DNA from: Fidelibacterota bacterium SCGC AAA160-B08
Lineage (GTDB): Bacteria; Fidelibacterota; Marinisomatia; Marinisomatales; Marinisomataceae
DNA: 64,000 nt
Direction of reading: 5' to 3'
Assembly: GCA_000402755.1 (NCBI GenBank)
Contig: AQSD01000002.1
Location: 1-64,000, forward strand
The translations under genes were made by a program, and so were the position numbers. The notes beneath the pieces are model-generated. The model was given only the letters and a program-made list of their open reading frames with translations. It searched no databases and was not told the origin of the DNA. How positions within the stretch are numbered: the stretch's first letter is position 1; each line of letters starts with the position of its first letter. Below are positions 54,172-62,693 of this stretch, one piece after another.

Positions 54172-55075
54172 AAAAATAGCTCTTATTACTGGAGCTAACG
54201 GCCAAGATGGAACTTTATTGTTTGATATTCTTAATGAAAAAAAATATGATATTATAAGAGTTGGTAAGAGAAAAACTTTTTTTAATACTAAAAAAATAGA
54301 ACATTGCGATATTTTAAGTGTTGAAGAAGTTGGAAAGCTATTTCAAAATTTTAAAATATCAGAGATATATCATTTAGCTGCTAAAGTATTATCAACAGAG
54401 AGCCGTAATATTGATGAAAATAGAGGGGAATCGTTTATAGAGAATTTTGAAATAAATGTAAAAAGTTTTCATAATATTTTAATAAATGCAGACAAGGATA
54501 CAAAAATTTTCTATCCAACATCGTCTTATATTTTTGAACCAAGCGATTCGAAGCTGGATGAAAAATCAAAGATTGCTCCATCAAGTTTATATGGAATAAA
54601 TAAATCAAGTTCATTTTGGCTAGCAAAATACTATAGAGAACACTTCAATTCGTTTGTATCTACGGGTATTATGTTTAACCATGAATCTAGATTAAGAGCA
54701 GATTCTTACATAACAAAAAAAATTATTATTCAAGCAAAAGAAATAATTAAGAAAAAAAGAGAATTTTTTGAAGTATATAATTCTAATCAATTAGTAGACT
54801 GGGGTCATGCAGAGGATTATGTAATTGCGATGCATGCTATTATGCAACTTTCTTACGCGGATGACTTTGTTATTTCCAGTGGTTCATTACATTCAATTAA
54901 AGATTTTATAAAGATTGTTTGTAAGAAATTAGACATTAGCTATAATGATGATATAATAAAGAGTATGACAAATAAAAAAACAGATTATTTTTATGGCGAT
55001 AATTCAAAGATTATAAAAGCTACAAAATGGAAACCATCAGCTACTTTAGAAAAAATTGTCGATGATATGATATGA
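54149..55075 (+). CDS. Gmd-related SDR, probable GDP-sugar 4-reductase
   Basis: I start at ATG 54149, which opens MTKSFFPKKIALITGANGQDG; a longer frame from 54119 only re-reads gmd. The 308 residues carry the same GQDG motif and FNHESRLR as Gmd, and TyrGlyIleAsnLys (YGINK) at the active site. The dehydratase Ser-Ser-Glu is replaced by Ser-Ser-Tyr (PTSSYIF), so the catalytic Glu is lost and dehydration is unlikely. RMD-type reductases are close to Gmd and lack that residue, so a 4-ketoreductase in the GDP-3,6-dideoxyhexose pathway is a fair guess. Overlaps gmd by 23 bases. Confidence 0.78.
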   Translation: MTKSFFPKKIALITGANGQDGTLLFDILNEKKYDIIRVGKRKTFFNTKKIEHCDILSVEEVGKLFQNFKISEIYHLAAKVLSTESRNIDENRGESFIENFEINVKSFHNILINADKDTKIFYPTSSYIFEPSDSKLDEKSKIAPSSLYGINKSSSFWLAKYYREHFNSFVSTGIMFNHESRLRADSYITKKIIIQAKEIIKKKREFFEVYNSNQLVDWGHAEDYVIAMHAIMQLSYADDFVISSGSLHSIKDFIKIVCKKLDISYNDDIIKSMTNKKTDYFYGDNSKIIKATKWKPSATLEKIVDDMI

Positions 55076-56199
55076 AAATTCTATTAATACATGATCAAAT
55101 GCTTACAAAAGGTGGGTCTGAAAGAGTTTTTACATACTTAGCTGATATTTTTCCAAAAGCTGATATTTTTACCTCAACATATAATCCAAAAAAATCTATA
55201 GAATTCAATAGATCTAAAGATTTAAAAGTTTCAAAATTTTTTAATTCCATAATAAGAAATTCAACAACTTTTAAATTTTTTTTCCCAATCCTAACTTATT
55301 ATTTTCAATTTAAAAATTTTCGAGAATATGATCTTATAATTTCATCTTCTGCGACCTGTGCTAAATATATAAGAAATTTTGATGGAAAGCATATTTGCTA
55401 TTGTTATGTTCCAACTAGAGCTATCTGGGAAACTGATAATTATTTCCCAAAGAAAAATTTTGTAAAAAGTGTGTTCCTATATTTTTTACCATATTTAAAA
55501 AAGAGAGATCTAGAAACTTCTAATTATATTGATTTATATATAGGAGATTCAAGAGAATCATCAAATAGAATTAAAAAAAATTATAATAGTAGAACTACCT
55601 ATGCATATAGTCCCATTGAATTTTCTAATTATTCTTCTTTTTTTTCAGCTACCAAAGCTGATTATTATCTTATGGTCTCAAGGTTAGATTATTGGAAGAG
55701 AGTCGACATAGCTGTGGACGCTTTCAATAGTAATGGGAAAAAACTAATTATTGTTGGATCTGGAGAGGCATATAGAGATTTAAAAAGTAAGGCTAAATCT
55801 AATATAGAATTCTTAAATAATGTTACAGATGAAGAATTAGGTAAATTATATTCAAGCGCGAAAGGAGTAATATTCACATGTGATCTTGAGCACGGATTGA
55901 TTCCTATTGAGGCAAACGCATGTGGCACACCTGTAGTCTGCTATGGTTTTGGAGGAGTGAAAGATACTATGATTAATTTTGATGGTAATAATTTTAATGA
56001 AGCAACAGCTGTTTTCTTTTATGAGCAAGATCCTCAATCTCTCAATAAAGCGCTAAATACTTTTCAAGGTATAAATTTCAATTCATATAGCATTAGAGAT
56101 AATGCCAAAAGATTCTCAAGAACTATTTTTAGAGATAGTATCAAAAGTATAGTAAATTCATTTGTTAGGGGCCATAAGAAAGTGCTAAATGAAAGTTAA
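55072..56199 (+). CDS. GT4-family glycosyltransferase
   Basis: A retaining GT-B glycosyltransferase of 375 residues. The N-terminus has IHDQMLTKGGSERVF, ADIFTSTYNP and ICYCYVPTRAIWETDNY; the C-terminal half has VSRLDYWKRVDIAVDAF and the E-x7-E donor motif DLEHGLIPIEANACGTPVV. WbaZ-type mannosyltransferases are the nearest pattern I recall. It likely adds a mannose or related GDP-sugar residue to the repeat unit on its lipid carrier. Overlaps the SDR gene (four bases) and the dehydrogenase gene (eleven bases). Confidence 0.88.
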   Translation: MKILLIHDQMLTKGGSERVFTYLADIFPKADIFTSTYNPKKSIEFNRSKDLKVSKFFNSIIRNSTTFKFFFPILTYYFQFKNFREYDLIISSSATCAKYIRNFDGKHICYCYVPTRAIWETDNYFPKKNFVKSVFLYFLPYLKKRDLETSNYIDLYIGDSRESSNRIKKNYNSRTTYAYSPIEFSNYSSFFSATKADYYLMVSRLDYWKRVDIAVDAFNSNGKKLIIVGSGEAYRDLKSKAKSNIEFLNNVTDEELGKLYSSAKGVIFTCDLEHGLIPIEANACGTPVVCYGFGGVKDTMINFDGNNFNEATAVFFYEQDPQSLNKALNTFQGINFNSYSIRDNAKRFSRTIFRDSIKSIVNSFVRGHKKVLNES

Positions 56200-57004
56200 A
56201 AATAGTATCGGTATCATAGGATTAGGATTTGTTGGAAGTGCCTGTTACAGTGCTTTTAGCAAAAAATATTTAATTAATACATATGACATAAAAGTTAAAA
56301 CGAATTGCAGTAGTATCGATGAATTAGTTTCAAAGTCTAACATAGTCTTTGTTTGTGTTCCAACGCCGATGGACAAAGACGGTTCAACTGATTTAAGTAT
56401 TATATACGATGTTTTTTCAACAATAAGTGCTTGTGAAAATTTAAAAAATAAATATTTTTGTATTAAGTCGACCATCCCCATTGGAACATGTGACAAATTA
56501 TCTGAAAAATTTTCAAACTCTAATATTATATTCAATCCCGAATTTTTAACGGAAAGGAATGCAATTGCAGATTTTAAGAATCAAAATAGAATTATATTGA
56601 GTGGGAGTCAAAAATCAGTTGAGATTATAGCTAAGTTTTATAAAACTATTTTTAGCAATATACCAATTATAAAAACTGATTATAAAACCGCAGAATTAGT
56701 AAAATATTTTACTAATTCCTTTCTTGCAACCAAAGTCTCATTTGCAAATGAAATATATGATCTATGTAATACCTTAAATATTGATTATAGTAATTTAAAA
56801 AACATTGCTTTGCATGATCAAAGACTAGGGCATTCTCATTTTGATGTTCCTGGCCATGATGGTGAAAGAGGATTTAGTGGAAGTTGTTTTCCTAAAGATT
56901 TAAATTCGTTACTTCATCAATACAAAACTTTAAAAGTTGATTCGCCAATCTTGAAATCAGTTTGGGATAGAAATTTAAATATTGATAAGAAAAATCAGGA
57001 CTGA
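56189..57004 (+). CDS. Short UDP-glucose/GDP-mannose-type dehydrogenase
   Basis: Makes a uronic acid from a nucleotide sugar in two oxidation steps. N-terminal NAD domain (IGIIGLGFVGSACYSAF, CVPTPMDKDGS), central helix domain (PEFLTERNAIADF, KYFTNSFLATKVSFANEIY) and the catalytic Cys in GFSGSCFPKDLNSL are all present. The chain ends at 271 residues, shortly after the Cys region, so the UDP-binding C-terminal domain of the usual 390-450-residue enzymes is absent. There is no downstream continuation in any frame. Short forms of this kind are known in phages and some bacteria as I recall, so it may be functional. Confidence 0.85.
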   Translation: MKVKNSIGIIGLGFVGSACYSAFSKKYLINTYDIKVKTNCSSIDELVSKSNIVFVCVPTPMDKDGSTDLSIIYDVFSTISACENLKNKYFCIKSTIPIGTCDKLSEKFSNSNIIFNPEFLTERNAIADFKNQNRIILSGSQKSVEIIAKFYKTIFSNIPIIKTDYKTAELVKYFTNSFLATKVSFANEIYDLCNTLNIDYSNLKNIALHDQRLGHSHFDVPGHDGERGFSGSCFPKDLNSLLHQYKTLKVDSPILKSVWDRNLNIDKKNQD

Positions 57005-57048
57005 GATGAGCTACTTAATCATGCAATCTCATCAAATAAAAAGGAAAA

Positions 57049-57609
57049 ATGATGAATATTAATTTGAATGAATATCTAAGTAGCTATAATAAGCTTATTT
57101 TCAGTGATTTAAGCGAAAAAAAACTGCATGATATTAAAGAGTTAATTTTACAGACCTCAAAAAATAAAAATAAGCTATTTGTTTTTGGTAATGGCGGTAG
57201 CGCTGCAATTGCAGATCACTTTGCTGTTGACATGACAAAAAATGCGGGTATAAATACTTTGTCAATGAATACAGCTGCAATGATTACTTGCCTATCAAAT
57301 GATTTTGGCTATGAAAATTGGATGAAAAAATGCTTAGAATTTTATGGAAAAGAAGGTGATTTAGTTTTTCTTATTAGTTCTAGCGGGAGTTCAATGAATG
57401 TCATAAATGCTTGTAATTTTGCTAAAAATAATGCAATCAAAACTGTTACTTTTTCTGGTTTTAATTCTAATAATGCACTTAGGGAATCAGGGGATACTAG
57501 TTTATGGGTAGATTCCAAGTCATATAATATTGTAGAGAATATTCATCAGATTTGGATTTTAAGTCTTGTTGATTTGATTATTGGTAAATCAGAATATTCT
57601 GCTTCATGA
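57049..57609 (+). CDS. gmhA: SIS-domain phosphoheptose isomerase (GmhA type)
   Basis: Converts sedoheptulose-7-phosphate to D-glycero-D-manno-heptose-7-phosphate. A SIS domain of 186 residues with VFGNGGSAAIADHFAVDMTKN, CLSNDFGYENWM and LISSSGSSMNVINAC (phosphosugar-binding Ser), and the His/Glu region ENIHQIWILSLVDL. An AAGGA lies before two adjacent ATG codons; spacing favours the second (57052). With HddA at 59.2 kb it forms the D,D-heptose start. Between it and the dehydrogenase lies a 44-base gap with an inverted GAGAT...ATCTC pair. Confidence 0.85.
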   Translation: MMNINLNEYLSSYNKLIFSDLSEKKLHDIKELILQTSKNKNKLFVFGNGGSAAIADHFAVDMTKNAGINTLSMNTAAMITCLSNDFGYENWMKKCLEFYGKEGDLVFLISSSGSSMNVINACNFAKNNAIKTVTFSGFNSNNALRESGDTSLWVDSKSYNIVENIHQIWILSLVDLIIGKSEYSAS

Positions 57610-58214
57610 TTTTAAAGAATATTTTTGATTTTGTAACATCTGCAATCTTGTTAGCGTTATTACTGCCTTTATTATTTATTATTTCGGTAGCAATTATTAT
57701 AGAGTCAGGATTTCCAATTTTTCACTTTAGAAAAGTTCAGTCATCGCCGCACCTAACATTTCATTTTTATAAATTTAGAACAATGTACAGAGATGCCGAT
57801 AGTCGATTAGAAATCTTATTGAAAAATGACCATAATGCTAAAAAAGAATATGATAAGTTTTATAAATTACAGAATGATCCAAGAATTACTAAATTAGGTA
57901 ACATCTTGAGACGGCTAAGCTTAGATGAGTTACCACAACTTTTAAATGTCTTATTTTTTCAAATGTCTTTGGTAGGTCCAAGACCTAAAACTCCATATGA
58001 ACTCGATAATTATTTTAATAAGAAAGATCATGCGTTATTATTCAAAGTTAAGCCAGGAATAACATGTACTTGGCAAATTTCTGGAAGATCTAGTATTAAA
58101 TATTCGGAAAGAGTTGAAATGGATCTTCTTTATGCTAAAAATAGAAACTTCTTAACAGACATTATAATCTTACTTAAGACTCCAATTGCTCTACTAAAAA
58201 AGGATGCATTTTAA
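57606..58214 (+). CDS. Initiating sugar-phosphate transferase (bacterial sugar transferase family)
   Basis: Transfers the first sugar-1-phosphate onto undecaprenyl phosphate at the inner membrane, beginning each repeat unit. A membrane hairpin near the N-terminus (about 10-33), then FHFYKFRTMYRDADSRL, DPRITKLGNILRRLSLDELPQLLNVL and SLVGPRPKTPYEL, VKPGITCTWQISGRSS: the complete PHPT catalytic core (WcaJ/PglC-like), 202 residues. No N-terminal CoA-binding or extra helices. Overlaps GmhA (four bases) and galE (one base). Confidence 0.92.
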   Translation: MILKNIFDFVTSAILLALLLPLLFIISVAIIIESGFPIFHFRKVQSSPHLTFHFYKFRTMYRDADSRLEILLKNDHNAKKEYDKFYKLQNDPRITKLGNILRRLSLDELPQLLNVLFFQMSLVGPRPKTPYELDNYFNKKDHALLFKVKPGITCTWQISGRSSIKYSERVEMDLLYAKNRNFLTDIIILLKTPIALLKKDAF

Positions 58215-59164
58215 TGAATATTTTAGTAACGGGCGGGGCTGGTTATATTGGTAAGGTTTTTATCAATAAATTTCATAAAAATTTTGAAAATATTTTTGTC
58301 ATCGATAATCTTTTTGATAGTCATAATACAAATTTCCCAGATAATGTAATTTTTTATGAATCTGATTTTGGAGATAAAAATATCTTAAGTAAAATTTTTA
58401 AAAATAGAATTGATTGTGTTTTTCATTTTGCTGCATATGCAAGAATAGGAGAATCTAATTCCAATCCAAGTCCTTTTTTCAACAATAATGTACTACAAAT
58501 GATTATACTTCTCGATCAAATGAATGAAAATAATTGTAAAAAAATTATTTTTTCTTCATCTGCCTCTGTTTTTGGCGACCCTACCAGCATTCCAGTTACA
58601 GAAAAAAATGAAAAAAATCCAATTAGTTCTTATGGAGAAACAAAACTAATGGGAGAGAAACTATTAGAATGGTATTACAGTGCATATAATATACATAGTA
58701 TTTCTTTAAGATATTTTAATGCTGCTGGAGCTTATGGAAATATTGGAGAAGATAGAAAAGAAGAAACACATATTTTGCCTTTAATTTTTAAATCAATCAA
58801 AAATAATTCTATATTCAACATTTTTGGAAATGATTACAATACAAAAGATGGTACATGTATTAGAGATTATATTCATGTTGAAGATCTAGTTGATGCTCAT
58901 ATGCTTGCTTTCTCAAAATTGGAAGAAATACAATTTGATTTTTTTAACCTTGGATCTGAAAAAGGAGTTTCAAATCTTGAGTTAGTCGAAACAGTTTTTA
59001 ATTTATTGAATAAAAAGCAAAATTATAAATTTAAACCACGAAGAAGTGGAGATCCAGATGAGTTGATTGCTAGTTCTGAAAAGGCTAAAAAATTACTGGG
59101 TTGGAAAAAAAAGTATTCAATAGAAGATATTGTCCAGTCGCTAATAGATTATTATAACGATTAG
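58214..59164 (+). CDS. galE: UDP-glucose/UDP-N-acetylglucosamine 4-epimerase (GalE family)
   Basis: An extended SDR of 316 residues with LVTGGAGYIGKVFIN, HFAAYARIGESNSNPSPFF, FSSSASVFGDPTS and ISSYGETKLMGEKLL (Tyr-x-x-x-Lys), then RYFNAAGAYG and GTCIRDYIHVEDLVDAH, all GalE-family landmarks. It interconverts UDP-glucose and UDP-galactose, or the N-acetyl forms, giving Gal or GalNAc donors for the glycan. Its ATG overlaps the previous stop by one base. A 38-base gap and a good promoter separate it from the next gene. Confidence 0.9.
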   Translation: MNILVTGGAGYIGKVFINKFHKNFENIFVIDNLFDSHNTNFPDNVIFYESDFGDKNILSKIFKNRIDCVFHFAAYARIGESNSNPSPFFNNNVLQMIILLDQMNENNCKKIIFSSSASVFGDPTSIPVTEKNEKNPISSYGETKLMGEKLLEWYYSAYNIHSISLRYFNAAGAYGNIGEDRKEETHILPLIFKSIKNNSIFNIFGNDYNTKDGTCIRDYIHVEDLVDAHMLAFSKLEEIQFDFFNLGSEKGVSNLELVETVFNLLNKKQNYKFKPRRSGDPDELIASSEKAKKLLGWKKKYSIEDIVQSLIDYYND

Positions 59165-59166
59165 CA

Positions 59167-59195
59167 TTGTATGCGCAAAAATAAAAAGCTATAAT
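59167..59195 (+). promoter_or_regulatory. Promoter of the HddA-like kinase gene, likely leaderless
   Basis: TTGTAT (59167-59172) and a perfect TATAAT (59190-59195) with 17-base spacing. The expected start of transcription, seven or eight bases after the -10, falls at the ATG at 59203, so the mRNA may have no leader. No Shine-Dalgarno is seen. Confidence 0.5.
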
Positions 59196-59202
59196 TGATA
59201 CT

Positions 59203-60156
59203 ATGATTATCTCAAGAACACCTTTAAGAGTATCGTTTGTTGGCGGTGGAACTGACATGAAATACTTTTACTCCAAAGTACCAGGAAGCGTTATTTCTAC
59301 ATCTATTAATAAGTATATATATATCATTGTAAAAAAAAGAGTAGACAATAAGATTGTGTTAAATTATAGTAAGCGCGAATCAGTCGATAAAGTTGAAGAT
59401 ATTAAGCATGATCTAATTAAAGCATGCCTCAGTTATGTCAATATTGAATCTTCTATAGAGATAACTTCTATAGCAGATATACCATCTGAAGGTTCTGGGT
59501 TAGGGTCATCAAGTTCATTTACGGTAGGATTATTAAACGCTTTATTTGGCCACTTAGGAAAAAGAGTAGATCAAGAAGAACTAGCTAGGCTAGCATGTAA
59601 AATAGAAATTGATATTTGTAAAGCTCCAATTGGTAAACAAGATCAATATGGTGCAAGCGTTGGAGGGTTAAAGAAAATTTATTTTAATCAAGATAATTCA
59701 GTGATAGTAGAAAAAATTAGCGATATAAATGGCTTATATAGAAAGCTAAATAATAAGATGATTTTAGTTAATTCAGATATTTATAGATCTGCTTCAAAAA
59801 TTCTTAAAGTTCAAAAAGAAAATTCTGATTTGAATATGCCAAAACTTATAAATATTGCTAGCATGGTAGATAATTTTGAGAATTATTTAAAGGAGCAAAA
59901 TTTTGATTTAATGTATCGTCAATTAGATATTTATTGGCATGAAAAAAAATCTTTAGTTCAATCTCAGGTAAAAAAAGATTTAGAAATTATATATGACTAC
60001 TACGTTCCAGAATTTTGTTCTTCTGGAAAAATTTGTGGAGCAGGAGGTGGAGGATATTTTATTTTCTTTAAAAAAGATAATGTAAAGTTGAGTCAGAAAA
60101 AATATATAGAAGTTGAAATTGACATAGAAGGCTCAATAATTATTTATAATAATTAA
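59203..60156 (+). CDS. hddA: GHMP-family D-glycero-D-manno-heptose 7-phosphate kinase (HddA-like)
   Basis: A 317-residue GHMP kinase. The start MIISRTPLRVSFVGGGTDM is the HddA/Fkp-type N-terminus; EGSGLGSSSSFTVGLLNAL is the ATP-binding Gly-rich loop, and KQDQYGASVGG and CGAGGGGYFIFF are later motifs of the same subgroup. HddA makes D-glycero-alpha-D-manno-heptose 1,7-bisphosphate, the entry to GDP-heptose. A fucokinase or other sugar kinase role cannot be excluded. It is likely transcribed from its own promoter. Confidence 0.85.
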   Translation: MIISRTPLRVSFVGGGTDMKYFYSKVPGSVISTSINKYIYIIVKKRVDNKIVLNYSKRESVDKVEDIKHDLIKACLSYVNIESSIEITSIADIPSEGSGLGSSSSFTVGLLNALFGHLGKRVDQEELARLACKIEIDICKAPIGKQDQYGASVGGLKKIYFNQDNSVIVEKISDINGLYRKLNNKMILVNSDIYRSASKILKVQKENSDLNMPKLINIASMVDNFENYLKEQNFDLMYRQLDIYWHEKKSLVQSQVKKDLEIIYDYYVPEFCSSGKICGAGGGGYFIFFKKDNVKLSQKKYIEVEIDIEGSIIIYNN

Positions 60157-60171
60157 AATCTAATACCTTTT

Positions 60172-61581
60172 CTAATATCTATATTCATCTTTTTTAAAAG
60201 GACCGTTTTTATTTACTCCAATATATTGAGCTTGATTATCAGTAAGAATGGTTAATTCTGCATCTAAATGATTAAGATGCAATCTTGCTACTTCCTCATC
60301 TAACTCTTTTGGTAAATCGTAGAGTCCAATTTCTGGTTTACGATCAGCTAGAAATATTTGTGCCAGCACTTGATTTGCAAATGAAGTAGACATAACAAAA
60401 CTTGCATGTCCTGTAGCGCAGCCTAGATTAACTAATCTACCTTCTGCTAGTAAAAATATCTCTTTACCATCAGGAAAAGTATATTTATCATATTGTGGCT
60501 TAATCTGTTCTCTTGTAGCATCAGAATCATTTAATGCATCCACTTGAATTTCGTTATCAAAGTGACCAATATTACAAACAATGGCTTGATCTCTCATCCC
60601 TCTAATGTGTTCTAGCGTAATAATATCTTTATTTCCTGTAGTAGTAACAAATAAGTGGCCCTTGTTTAAGACACTTTCAAGCGTTTTAACTTCATACCCC
60701 TCCATCGCTGCCTGTAATGCGCATATAGGATCTATTTCAGTCACTACAACCTTACAGCCATATGATCTCATAGATTGAGCACATCCCTTACCGACATCTC
60801 CATATCCACAGACTACAACAGTTTTACCTGCCATCATTACCTCTGTAGCACGCTTAATACCATCTACCAATGATTCACGACAACCATAAAGATTGTCAAA
60901 TTTTGATTTGGTTGCAGAATCATTAACATTGAAAGCGGCAAATAAAAGTTTATTATCTTGTTCCATCTGGATCAAGCGAGCGACGCCAGTAGTAGTTTCC
61001 TCTGAAACTCCAATAATATCAGGCACAATATTATGCCAATGATTCGCATTGAGCTGATGTACTTTTCTGATAAGATTTTCAATCACGATTTCTTCTGAAT
61101 TTGTTGTTGTTATATCAGGATAGCTTTGATGCTCATTAAAATAATTTTCTAATTCATATCCTTTATGGATAAGAAGCGTGGCATCTCCACCATCATCAAC
61201 AAGTAAATTTGGACCTAAATTGTTGTCAAAAGTCAAAGCTTGTAAGGTGCAGTCCCAATATTCTTCTAACGTTTCTCCTTTCCAGGCATACACAGGAGTT
61301 CCAGTTGCTGCAATCGCCGCCGCCGCTTCATCTTGAGTCGAGAATATGTTACAACTCGCCCATCTAACATCGGCTCCTAAATCTTTTAATGTTTCAATAA
61401 GAATAGCAGTTTCTTTAGTCATATGTAAAGAACCAGTTAGTCTGAATCCTTTCAAAGGTTTTTCACTAGCGTACTGCTTTCTTAAAGACATCAGTCCTGG
61501 CATTTCTTTCTCTGATATCGTAATCTTTTTTCTACCTAAATCTGCTAAACCAATATCTTTTATTTTATAATCTTGTTTCAT
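60172..61581 (-). CDS. ahcY: Adenosylhomocysteinase (SAH hydrolase)
   Basis: Splits S-adenosylhomocysteine to adenosine and homocysteine, removing the inhibitor formed by all methyltransferases. The 469 residues contain LTGSLHMTKETAILIETL, WASCNIFSTQDEAAAAI, LVDDGGDATL, FNVNDSATKSKFDN, the NAD loop GYGDVGKGCAQSMRSYG and NIGHFDNEIQV, ending KDEYRY. All catalytic residues are in place. It follows metK with a four-base overlap, so synthesis and recycling of SAM are coupled. Confidence 0.96.
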   Translation of the reverse strand: MKQDYKIKDIGLADLGRKKITISEKEMPGLMSLRKQYASEKPLKGFRLTGSLHMTKETAILIETLKDLGADVRWASCNIFSTQDEAAAAIAATGTPVYAWKGETLEEYWDCTLQALTFDNNLGPNLLVDDGGDATLLIHKGYELENYFNEHQSYPDITTTNSEEIVIENLIRKVHQLNANHWHNIVPDIIGVSEETTTGVARLIQMEQDNKLLFAAFNVNDSATKSKFDNLYGCRESLVDGIKRATEVMMAGKTVVVCGYGDVGKGCAQSMRSYGCKVVVTEIDPICALQAAMEGYEVKTLESVLNKGHLFVTTTGNKDIITLEHIRGMRDQAIVCNIGHFDNEIQVDALNDSDATREQIKPQYDKYTFPDGKEIFLLAEGRLVNLGCATGHASFVMSTSFANQVLAQIFLADRKPEIGLYDLPKELDEEVARLHLNHLDAELTILTDNQAQYIGVNKNGPFKKDEYRY

Positions 61582-62693
61582 AATGCGCCTAATTTATTAG
61601 CTAAATCACTTTTTTCCCAAGGAAGATTTTCTTTTCCAAGGTGGCCATAATTTGTCGTGTCAGTTAACTTGATATTGAATAAATCAAATTTATTAATAAT
61701 GCCCAAAGGAGTAAGATCAATATTTTGTTGAATCCACTTTGTTAGATCAGATCTCACTTTTCCATCACAATATACATATATCGATGTCGGTTCTTTTACT
61801 CCAATTGCGTAACTCAACTGTACGGTTGCGTTAGACGCTATGTTGCTTGCAACAATATTCTTTGCGATATATCTCGCCATATAGGTTGCACTTCTATCTA
61901 CTTTTGTACAATCTTTCCCGCTAAATGCACCTCCACCATGAGGGGCATAACCTCCATAGGTATCTACAATAATTTTTCTACCAGTGAGTCCTGTATCTCC
62001 ATCAGGGCCACCAATAACAAATCTTCCGGTAGGATTGATCATAAATTCTGTGTTTGAATCAGTATGTTTGTCAACAATAGGATTGATAATATCTTTTACA
62101 CCACTACGAACATCTTCAATTGACATATCCTTGCTATGCTGCGTACTACAAACAATATTAGAGATACCAATTGGTTTATTCACACCAGAATATATAAATG
62201 TAATTTGAGCTTTCCCGTCAGGCCCCAACCATGTTGCACCAGAATGCCTTGCATGGGCTAGTGCTTTTGTAAGTTGGTGGCTATAGTGAATAGGGCTTGG
62301 CATTAAACTCTCTGTTTCATTGCATGCATATCCAAACATTAATCCTTGGTCACCTGCACCAAAATTATCTGTTCCAAGTGCAATATCACTACTTTGATGA
62401 TGTAATTCACTATAAAATTTTAAATCTTTCCAGCTGAATCCCTCTTGGTCGTACCCAATATTCTTTACAGTCTCTCTAACAATTTTTTCTAATATTTTTT
62501 TATCAATTTTTTTGCTGCTTTTATATTCACCAGCGATGGTTACCATGTTGGTAGTGACTAAGGTTTCGATTGCGGCACGATGCGATTGATTGTTATCTAG
62601 AATGTAGTCAGCAATAGCATCAGAGATCAAATCAGATACTTTATCTGGATGTCCTTCTGTTACAGACTCTGATGTAAACATATAGTTATTCAT
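61578..62693 (-). CDS. metK: S-adenosylmethionine synthetase
   Basis: Makes SAM from methionine and ATP. Motifs are standard: TSESVTEGHPDKVSDLISDAI, GAGDQGLMFGYACNET, GPDGDTGLTGRKIIVDTYGG and GGGAFSGKDCTKVDRSATY with the P-loop-like and metal-binding residues. 371 residues, slightly shorter than E. coli MetK (384) but complete. It follows the SET gene directly, its ATG right after that stop (62693), and overlaps ahcY. No SAM riboswitch was seen in front of the operon. Confidence 0.96.
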   Translation of the reverse strand: MNNYMFTSESVTEGHPDKVSDLISDAIADYILDNNQSHRAAIETLVTTNMVTIAGEYKSSKKIDKKILEKIVRETVKNIGYDQEGFSWKDLKFYSELHHQSSDIALGTDNFGAGDQGLMFGYACNETESLMPSPIHYSHQLTKALAHARHSGATWLGPDGKAQITFIYSGVNKPIGISNIVCSTQHSKDMSIEDVRSGVKDIINPIVDKHTDSNTEFMINPTGRFVIGGPDGDTGLTGRKIIVDTYGGYAPHGGGAFSGKDCTKVDRSATYMARYIAKNIVASNIASNATVQLSYAIGVKEPTSIYVYCDGKVRSDLTKWIQQNIDLTPLGIINKFDLFNIKLTDTTNYGHLGKENLPWEKSDLANKLGAL

